Shown: piece by piece, positions 57,030 to 64,000 of the stretch
Layout: each line of letters begins with the position of its first letter
How positions within the stretch are numbered: the first letter of the stretch is position 1
DNA from: Delphinapterus leucas
Taxonomy: Eukaryota > Chordata > Mammalia > Artiodactyla > Monodontidae
Assembly (NCBI RefSeq): GCF_002288925.2
Contig: NW_022098026.1
Coordinates: 23,912,039 to 23,976,038 of the forward strand
Reading direction: 5' to 3'
DNA length: 64,000 bases
Position numbers and translations under genes: made by a program
Notes under the pieces: model-generated
What the model saw: the letters and a program-made list of their open reading frames with translations, nothing else
Databases searched by the model: none
What the model was told of the DNA's origin: nothing

Positions 57030-57738
57030 GTAGGTGTAGCTATGTTGGTGACAAAATCCATGTATATAATGTATCTTCAAAAATATTCCTATCAGCTTAC
57101 CTTGCTTAAACAAGCCAGTGATTAGTCTGATCATCTCTGCTATGTGTTTTAAATTCCACTGTGTATCTGTATGCCCAACTTTATGACGGAGTTGTTGTGC
57201 TGAATTTGTCCTCTGAATTCATTTGGTTCTTTTCTGCAACCTCTTCCTGAAAGACAGTGGGCCAGTTATTGTATTTTTGTTCATAGTTGTATCTCTGGAC
57301 AGATGACTTTTTTACCTGCTTTAGTGTTCTAACTAAGTAGGTGAGATTTTTGGTAACTTCTAAGATTGCAATTTTGTTTACTGACTGGCTTTTATTTTGT
57401 GAAATATTAATTGGTTAAGGATGGTTCTAATCTTGAGAATTTTAGGCACTGTAACATATAATCTAACATCAAATAAATTGAAGCTTTTATATTTTGCTGT
57501 GTGTTTGTTAGATATTTGAATTTATCAATTTGTGGTTGGGTGTTACGCTGTTATTGAGGGTACTAGAAGGTCTTTTAAAGTTGGGATTTCAGTCAGTTAC
57601 CCCTGACACGCAGTGTTGCCATCAAACCAAAATATGATTTATGTATCTCTCACTACCTTTTTTCTCTTAAGTTTTTCCTAGGTCATTATTCTTTATGGCA
57701 TTTAGAAAAATTAGGAAGCTTTTAATGTAAATGAGTAT

Positions 57739-58100
57739 GAGTCTGCTTGGGTTGCCATAACAAATACCATAGACTGGGTGGCTTAAACAACAAAAATTTA
57801 TTTGCGGGGAATCCAAGATCAGAATACTAGCCAATTTGGTTCCTGGTAAGGACTCTCTGGCTTGGAGACGGCCATCTTCTTGCTGTGTGCTCACATGATG
57901 GAAGGAGAGGGAAGGGAAGAGACAGAGAGAGCTCTTCCTGTAAGGTCACCAGTCCTGTCTGATTAGGGCCCCACCCCTTTGATCTCATTTAACCTTATTT
58001 ACCTCCTAAAAACCCTGTCTCCAAATACAGTCACATTGGGGGTCAGGGCTTCAACATATGAATTTGGGGAGGACATAACTCATTCCATAGCAGTAGGCCA
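57739..58100 (-). mobile_element. MaLR solo LTR (MLT1/MST type), antisense
   Basis: TTGGGTTGCCATAACAAATA, GGTGGCTTAAACAACAAAAA, TCTCCAAATACAGTCACATT and CTTCAACATATGAATTTGG are the antisense counterparts of the LTR at 6762-7107. No internal region. Confidence 0.85.
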
Positions 58101-58104
58101 TACT

Positions 58105-58860
58105 TTATATAAGCACTATTCTCTATTGGGGGGAATTTATGTTGTTCTTACTATTTTTTATAAAAACAATGCTATTGTGAGCCTCCTTTTGTATAAACCT
58201 TTTATTTTTTTATGATGCATTGCTGAATTAAAGGGAATTTTAAAACTTTTTATTTGAACTGCCAAATTGTTCTCCAAAAGGGTTGTGCCAGTTGATGCTC
58301 CCTAACGCAATGTGTGAACCTCATCAAAACTCTAATATGGATCCATTAAAAATTTTTAGACCAGTTTCATAAGTGAAAAATTGTACTTGCTTTAATTTGC
58401 TTTGTTTTTATTCCTAGGTAGACTCTAATTTATATAGACCATTTGCAGCACTTTTGGATTTACCTGTCCACTGTCTTTGCCCATTTTTTATGAAGGCATT
58501 TATAATAATGCTTTTCCAAACCTTTGCCTGTCATATATATGAAAATTACTTTTTCGTTTTGTCACTCATTTTGTTTGTGGCAGGTTTGGACTGACAGTGG
58601 TTTAAAATTTTATTTGGTCAAATTCGCTGTTTGTCTTTATGGGTCCTGCCTTTATAGGTGTGCATAAAAAGGCTTTCCAAAGCCTCAGATTATACAGATA
58701 TTCACCTTTTTTCCCTGGGTTTTTTTGTTTGTTTTTTTGTAAAATGTTTTCTCTCTCTGGAGTTTATTTGGACGTGTAAGATACCAGGGAGGAACCTAAC
58801 AACTTTTCCCCAAGTGGTTATATAACATCGCTAGGATTATTTATTAAATAATCCAATATT
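58105..58860 (-). mobile_element. old L1 3' end, antisense
   Basis: TGCCAAATTGTTCTCCAAAA, GTTGTGCCAGTTGATGCTCC and AGCCTCAGATTATACAGATA are L1M-type landmarks in antisense. Confidence 0.6.
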
Positions 58861-59050
58861 CTTTCATATATAATGTTGAAATACACATGTTATCTTTTAA
58901 GGGATAGCTAACTTTATTTACATAGGATTCACAATGGATTTCAGCAGGCTGTTTTCTACTTCTGAGTTTTTTATCAATAATTTATCAATATTTGCTTAAC
59001 TACAATCATTAATTTATGTGTGTTGTTGTTGCTGTTTTTTTTTCTTATAG

Positions 59051-59347
59051 GTTGCTTTTAAGGGAGATCCAGAAGCAGCCCTCATCCAGTATCTTACCAA
59101 TGAGGAGGCCAGAAAAGCCATTTCCAGCACTGAAGCAGTTCTAAACAACCGGTTCATTCGAGTCCTGTGGCACAGGGAAAATAATGAGCAGCCAGCACTA
59201 CAGTCGCCAACACAGCTGCTCCTGCAACAGCAGCAAACACTTAGTCACCTGTCACAGCAGCACCATCACCTGCCACAGCACCTTCATCAGCAGCAAGTGC
59301 TGGTGGCCCAGTCTCCTCCCTCCACGGTACATGGGGGTATTCAGAAG
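59051..59347 (+). CDS. RBM27: RBM27 coding exon 13, second half of RRM and Gln/His region (residues 630-728)
   Basis: VAFKGDPEAALIQYLTNEEA (RNP1-like strand AALIQYLT) and NNRFIRVLWH complete the RRM. RNP1 also departs from consensus. A Gln/His-rich low-complexity segment follows (LLLQQQQTLSHLSQQHHH, then LPQHLHQQQ). The acceptor TTTCTTATAG follows a long T-rich tract and the donor is GTAATC. 297 nt, phase 0 on both sides. Confidence 0.95.
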
Positions 59348-59401
59348 GTAATCTGCTGGTTCACAGGGAATTAAAGGTCCTTTAGTCCCATCCTCTAGAT
59401 C

Positions 59402-59745
59402 ATTGTTTTTCAATTTGTGGTCCTGGGGTCTTCTACATCAGAGCCATTCAGTTTGATTTGTAGACCGGCAGCATCTGATCTCCTAGGAGCTTATTAGACA
59501 TACAGTTTCTAAGGCTTCACCTCAACTTACTGAATTAGAATCACTATGGGTGGGGCCCAGTAATCCGTTTTAACAGGCTTTCCAGGTGATTCTTATGTAC
59601 CTTGAAGGTTGAGAAGTGCTGTGTTGCATCAAAATCACTTATCTGGGTGCACATTCCTGGGTCTTACCTTCTCAGATCTACAGAGTCAGTCTCTAGATAT
59701 GGGACCGTAAATCTGCATATTTAAGAAATACCTTTAGTGATTCTT
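59402..59745. mobile_element. MER5A-type hAT-Charlie relic(s)
   Basis: CATTGTTTTTCAATTTGTGG at the left and GGTTGAGAAGTGCTG at 59607-59621 form the ends. TTACTGAATTAGAATCACTA and GGTGGGGCCCAGTAATCCGT are MER5A landmarks. A second, partial copy seems to follow to 59745. Confidence 0.75.
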
Positions 59746-59833
59746 CTCAACACTAAAGTATGATAGCCATCCACGACCGAACAACTTTGAATCTAGAACA
59801 GCTTCTTTGTTTTGTGTTAGAATCAGACACTTT

Positions 59834-60033
59834 TTTTTTTGGCGGTACGCGGGCCTCTCACTGATGTGGCCTCTCCCGTTGCGGAGCACAGGCTCCAGAT
59901 GCACAGGCCTAGCGGCCATGGCTCACGGGCCTATCCGCTCCATGGCATGTGGGATCTTCCCGGACCGGGGCACGATCCCGCGTCCCCTGCATCGGCAGGC
60001 GGACTCTCAACCACTGCGCCACCAGGGAAGCCC
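59834..60033 (-). mobile_element. CHR-1 SINE
   Basis: Complete antisense CHR-1. The targets AATCAGACACTTTT and CATCAGTCACTCTT flank it with a few mismatches. Confidence 0.92.
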
Positions 60034-60902
60034 AGCATCAGTCACTCTTATAGCAATCCTTTTGTCCCACTTTTTCTCATATAGAAAAATTCTGTTCTCT
60101 TTAAAACTGAAATGGGAGCTCCAAGAGACTGGGATTTTGTCCGTTGTATTCATATGATCCCTAGTGCCTAAAACAAGGCCTGGCATACAGCACTCAAAAC
60201 ATATTTGAATGACTAGATGAACGAAGTAAAGAACAAACCACCATGCATTAAAACCATTCAGATATTGATGATAATGTTAATCTCCTCCTAGGCATTCTCT
60301 TGTTTGGATTAAATGCATTCAGATTGAAAAAAAAAGGATTCTTTAACAGTACATAGTATTAACTCCATTTATCATCGTGTTTATTTGCAGTTAAGCCTGC
60401 ATTTCTTTTGTCTCTGCCCCATTTCATGTTAGGGCCAAAGGTAAATGTTCCCCCAGGTGTCGGCTGAATGGTATATGAAAGAGTGATACAATCACCTCTG
60501 TGATCCATTAGACCCTGTTCTGTTAATGCAGCCCAAGATTATGTTATGTTTTTAGGGTGGCCATATCACATTCTTATTAAGCTACTGTCAATTAAAACCT
60601 TTAAGTCTTAAAAAGCATTACATATTGAAGGGAGCATTAAGAAAATTATTAGAAAGTTTTTTCTGTATGAGTATATACACATATGCATGCATAATTTCAA
60701 ACATCCAAAAAAGTATGGATACTAACAGTCATTTGTATATCCACCTCTTCACTTAAAAAAATCAAACCTTACAGATGATTGAAGCACCCGTCCTTCGCAT
60801 TTCCTTATCTTCCTCCCCAGGGTAATTACTGTCCTAAATTTGTATCATTCCTAGGCAGTTAAAAGAACTTCCACCATAAATATGTTTATTTTGTATGTGC
60901 AG

Positions 60903-61043
60903 ATGATGAACAAACCACAGACATCGGGTACATATGTTCTTAACAAAGTTCCTGTGAAACATCGTCTTGGACATGCAAGTGGTAACCAGAGTGATGCAGC
61001 ACACTTGTTGAATCAGTCAGGTGGTGCTGGAGATGATTGCCAG
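60903..61043 (+). CDS. RBM27: RBM27 coding exon 14 (residues 729-775), last one in window
   Basis: The exon reads MMNKPQTSGTYVLNKVPVKH then RLGHASGNQSDAAHLLNQSG and ends DDCQ. The acceptor is TGTATGTGCAG and the donor GTATAT. 141 nt, phase 0 on both sides. No further exon encoding the expected next segment is visible before the right edge. Confidence 0.94.
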
Positions 61044-61389
61044 GTATATATTTCTGTGGACCTTTAAATATATTTAGAGTTGTTCAGTGACACAAAGAAA
61101 TTACCAAATTGATTAGCACCCAGATTTATAATGTCTTATTTCCTCAATCAAGATAATTGTGAGAGCTAACCTAAATGTGGCCGGTAAACTTCCCTAATTT
61201 CCATGATTGAGCCAGAAATTTGCTAGTTAAATTTTCTTTTCCTATTGAAAGCTAAATAGGAATTTGAAATTTTTAGCCATTTATTAATAGATGTCTATTA
61301 ATCCATTCCTTTTATAATGTTTCTTCTTTAATATAATTAAGAACATCATAAAGGGGATTCAGTCATAGTCAATTCAAAAGTCAGATTTT

Positions 61390-61576
61390 TTTTTTTTTTG
61401 CGGTACGTGGGCCTCTCACTGTTGCGGAGCACAGGCTCCGGACGCGCAGGCTCAGTGGCCATGGCTCACGGGCCTAGCAGCTCCGCGGCATGTGGGATCT
61501 TCCCGGACCGGGGCACGAACCCGTGTCCCCTGCATCGGCAGGCGGACTCTCAACCACTGCGCCACCAGGGAAGCCC
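61390..61576 (-). mobile_element. CHR-1 SINE with 15-bp internal deletion
   Basis: CTCACTGTTGCGGAGCACAG lacks the usual 15 bp between two GTTG repeats, as in a microhomology deletion. The target CAAAAGTCAGATTTT is exact at 61375-61389 and 61577-61591. Confidence 0.95.
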
Positions 61577-61669
61577 CAAAAGTCAGATTTTGAAATATGT
61601 TTTTAAGTAGTTTCCTTTCCTTTTGGGAATATATCTATATGATGACTGTCCAGATTGGTGACTTTTTTT

Positions 61670-62500
61670 TCCAAGAGAGCTAGGAAAACTGAAAATGAAC
61701 AGGTGGGGTTAGCCCTCCTAGACATTAAAAAATACTGTGAAGTCAGTATAACTCAAACAATTTGATACTGGCACATGAAGAGACAGACCAGTGGAATAGA
61801 ATCGAAGACTGAGATTATAGACTCACTCACAAATAGGAATTTATCATATGCTAACACATTATCTCAGTTCAGCGGGGAAAGTATGGACTCTTTGGTAAAT
61901 GGTATTGGGATAACTGGATAGCCTGATAGAAAAAAAAATTAGATCCATTTTTAAAATTACATAATAAACCAGGATAATGTCCACAAGGACCTGAAATTTA
62001 TATGCTGATGGTAATGCTAAATGGTACAGCCTCCGTGAAAGGAAATTTGGCAGCATCTAGCAAAATTCTGTATGCATTTACTCTAAACCAATAATCCTCC
62101 TCTAAGAATCTGTGCCAAAAATATACTAGTCAAACTATGGAAAGACATATGAGCAAGGCTAGGGAATGTAGACTCTCTTCAATAGCAAAAGACTGGAAAC
62201 AATCCAGTGTCCATCAGTAGGGGACTGGTTACTTAAAATGTAGTACATGCATACAATAGCATATGTGTAACTTTGCAAAGGAATGACAAATATCTTTATG
62301 TGTACCATGAGGTGATCATCAGGATACATTAAGTAAAAAAAGCAAAATGGGACAAAAAATGTAGAGTCGGCCACTGTTTATTTAAGAAAGTAGGGGCAAT
62401 GAATACATATACTTGCTTATGATAGAAAAAAACAAAAAAGGTAACCCATATAATTTAAGTCTTGGTGGTTACGGCAAGGATAGAAGAAACTAGACAACTT
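61670..62500 (+). mobile_element. old L1: ORF2 C-terminal relic and 3' UTR
   Basis: Translation fragments LALLDIKKYCEVSI and YWHMKRQTSGIES, then TLSQ...SLVNGIG, match the end of L1 ORF2 in order. GACTGGAAACAATCCAGTGT and GTCCATCAGTAGGGGACTGG belong to the 3' UTR. Full of stops. Confidence 0.8.
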
Positions 62501-63230
62501 TAAAAACCTCCAAAACATTTCTTAATTCTGTCCACCAAAAAGGTCTAGAAACAGTGACCCAGCCTGATGGTAATGAACCTTGACATGCCCCTTCCCCCAG
62601 CTCCAAAAAGAACCAGGGATCCTTGAAGAAATGGCTGTTCCCAGATCTGGGGGTGACAGTGTTCCAGATGAGCCTAGAATACTTTGTCAAACCAGAAAGT
62701 GAGGAATTTGTCGAAGATTACTACCATCCTATCAAAGAATGAAAAAATGTCATAAAGGCTCTAGAACTGCGCACCAATTTAAAGGAAATTCAGAGGACAG
62801 AGGGACGTGTTAAAGGATACCATAGAATCCTGTAGTGAATACTGCAGGATGAATGACCTGGTTTCTTCCAGAAGTGATTTGCAAAGAAAAGAAAGATACA
62901 GAGAGGGAAACGGAATTAAAGGAGACTTTAAAGAGATATAACCAATTGCATTTATATGGACCTTAGTAGGTCCTAATTTAAATGTGAAAAGAATGTTTAG
63001 AAAATTATAATAGAATCTGGAAATGTGACTATTTAATGATATTAAAGAATTGTTATACCTTTTAAGTGTGACAACGGTATTGTAGTTTTACTTAAAAAAG
63101 AAAGGAGTCCTTATCTTTTAGAGATACAACTGAATTATTTACAGATAAAATAATGTGTGTGTTATGATGATGTAGTTGGGGGTTTAAATAAAACAAGGTT
63201 ATTTTATATAAAATAATGTAAATTGATGAT
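62500..63230 (+). repeat. old interspersed repeat, class uncertain
   Basis: GGTAATGAACCTTGACATGC, GTCATAAAGGCTCTAGAACT, TCCTTATCTTTTAGAGATAC resemble the repeat at 1385-1690 and other MER-type units. I could not assign it. Confidence 0.35.
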
Positions 63231-63334
63231 TGTTTCTGCTTGCTGATGGATACGTCAGGTTTTTTATATATAATTTTGTACTTTTGTTTGTTTCAAAAAT
63301 TCGATTCTAAAAGATAGAAAAACAAAAGCAATCT

Positions 63335-63530
63335 CAGACTTTGAAGTCACACAGCCCTTACTGACTTGACCTGCCTCTTACTAGCTGTGTTAAATAACTG
63401 GCGAGCATTGGTTTCCTTTTCAATAAACTCAGTTGCTATGGGGATTAAAAAATTTCATATTAGTAAAGCATAAAAGAGAAGTGCTTATTCGCACATAATA
63501 AGTGCTCAGTAACTTGTAGGTAGTGCCATT
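63335..63530 (+). repeat. weak MIR
   Basis: CTTTGAAGTCACACAGCCCT, CTCTTACTAGCTGTGTTAAA and CATAATAAGTGCTCAGTAA match the order of a MIR. Confidence 0.55.
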
Positions 63531-64000
63531 TTTATTTTGATAAATAGTAATAACAGCATGAACATCATCTCTGCAGGTTCCTACAGTACTTGAGAGAGTT
63601 TCCTGTGTATTTAAAGTAGGTTAAGTTTTAGGACAATTAAGGATTGTATGATTGAGATAAGTTTTGTATTTGTATATATTGCGTGATTGAATTTTCCATG
63701 AATTTCTTAGTATTATATACTGTGTCCCTTATATCATATATTCAAAGTTAATTTAAAAATAAATTATATATTATTTATTTATTATAAATTATTTAAAAAT
63801 AAATTTCTGTTCAGAAAGGAATCTAAATACCAAAACAAGCACAGTAAAGATGGTCACCATTTTACTTGCAAAGTTAGATCTGTGAGCTAACTACTTATGG
63901 TTGGTTGTAAACTCATAACATTTGATTAAATATAGTATTAAGATTATGACTGCAAAGTACCTTAATTCTTAGGAGGGTTTGCAATTAGAACATGCATTCT

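Larger units (their letters stand above)
57030..59050 (+). other. RBM27: RBM27 intron 12
   Basis: 2.0 kb, between the two RRM exons. It holds an antisense MaLR LTR (57739-58100) and an old antisense L1 (58105-58860). 57050-57730 is unassigned. Confidence 0.87.
59348..60902 (+). other. RBM27: RBM27 intron 13
   Basis: 1.6 kb with a MER5A-type hAT relic (59402-59745), a CHR-1 SINE (59834-60033), an L2 tail near 60140-60225 and an L1 piece (60655-60860). Confidence 0.87.
13740..64000 (+). other. RBM27: RBM27 gene, 5' and central part (3' end outside window)
   Basis: Fourteen coding exons with GT/AG introns join without a frame break into 775 residues that I recognise as RBM27: start MLIEDVDALKSW, PWI-like N-terminus, RS tract, CCCH finger, Pro-rich region, RRM and Gln/His-rich segment. 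Intron phases are 2,1,0,2,1,1,1,1,1,1,2,0,0 and all agree between donor and acceptor. RBM27 and paralogue RBM26 are nuclear proteins reported with the MTR4-ZFC3H1 (PAXT) route that feeds polyadenylated nuclear RNA to the exosome. The human protein is about 1,060 residues, so roughly 285 C-terminal residues (coiled coil, RG-rich and acidic tail) lie to the right. RBM26 is the alternative, but the exon 3, 5 and 13 sequences are RBM27-type. The transcription start is estimated. Confidence 0.96.
61044..64000 (+). other. RBM27: RBM27 intron 14 (continues past the window)
   Basis: Almost 3 kb with a CHR-1 SINE, an L1 3' region (61670-62500), an old repeat at 62500-63230 and a weak MIR at 63335-63530. 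No exon found. Confidence 0.8.

Noticed and set aside
61044..64000. Further RBM27 exon or a downstream gene (POU4F3) in the right end
   Set aside because: No segment reads the expected next RBM27 residues and nothing resembles a POU domain; the rest is L1, SINE and old repeat.

Overview
The window is mammalian nuclear DNA, most probably from a cetacean (whale or dolphin). It carries more than a dozen copies of a tRNA-derived SINE whose sense head reads GCTTCCCTGGTGGCGCAGTG and whose antisense start reads GCGGTACGCGGGCCTCTCAC. This is the CHR family of Cetacea, hippopotamus and ruminants, in the CHR-1 form that is abundant in toothed and baleen whales. Artiodactyl-type L1 3' ends and old mammal-wide repeats (MIR, L2, MaLR LTRs, hAT elements) fill the rest.

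One large gene dominates: RBM27 (RNA-binding motif protein 27), on the plus strand. Fourteen coding exons lie between 13951 and 61043. All fit together in frame with GT/AG introns and encode residues 1-775 of a protein known to be about 1,060 residues long in human. In order they give the N-terminal PWI-like fold, an acidic/charged linker, an Arg-Ser tract, a CCCH zinc finger split between exons 6 and 7, a proline-rich segment with a (Pro-Gly)10 tract, the RRM (exons 12-13) and a Gln/His-rich segment. The C-terminal exons lie beyond the right edge. RBM27 and its paralogue RBM26 are nuclear poly(A)-RNA factors linked to the PAXT/exosome pathway.

Layout: 1-3200 is repeat-rich intronic DNA, probably intron 1 of a minus-strand gene. 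3197-3560 is a minus-strand first exon (ATG GCG then a splice donor, consistent with LARS1, the known upstream neighbour of RBM27 in mammals) and its promoter, with three ZNF143-type motifs and a perfect CRE. 3560-13600 is intergenic, mostly old repeats (L2 with reverse-transcriptase relics, MaLR LTR, L1, hAT). 13640-13950 is the CpG-rich RBM27 promoter and 5' leader, with GC box, two inverted CCAAT boxes and a short uORF. 14010 onward is RBM27 introns and exons. Intron 1 (11.2 kb), intron 3 (7.7 kb) and intron 8 (9.9 kb) are the longest and hold most of the young SINEs.

No novel multi-gene system is present. The most unusual structure is in intron 2 (25586-25745). There a 30-bp copy of sequence from 23940-23969, a 12-bp inverted snap-back of its own end, and a 107-bp copy of 23184-23290 are joined in the wrong order. 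This looks like a replication template-switch event. Other points of interest are the promoter motif cluster, a run of frame-neutral exons, and several nested insertions dated by target-site duplications. SINE, L1 and L2 boundaries are read by eye: those with target duplications are good to a few bases, the old L1/L2/MIR ones only to tens of bases.
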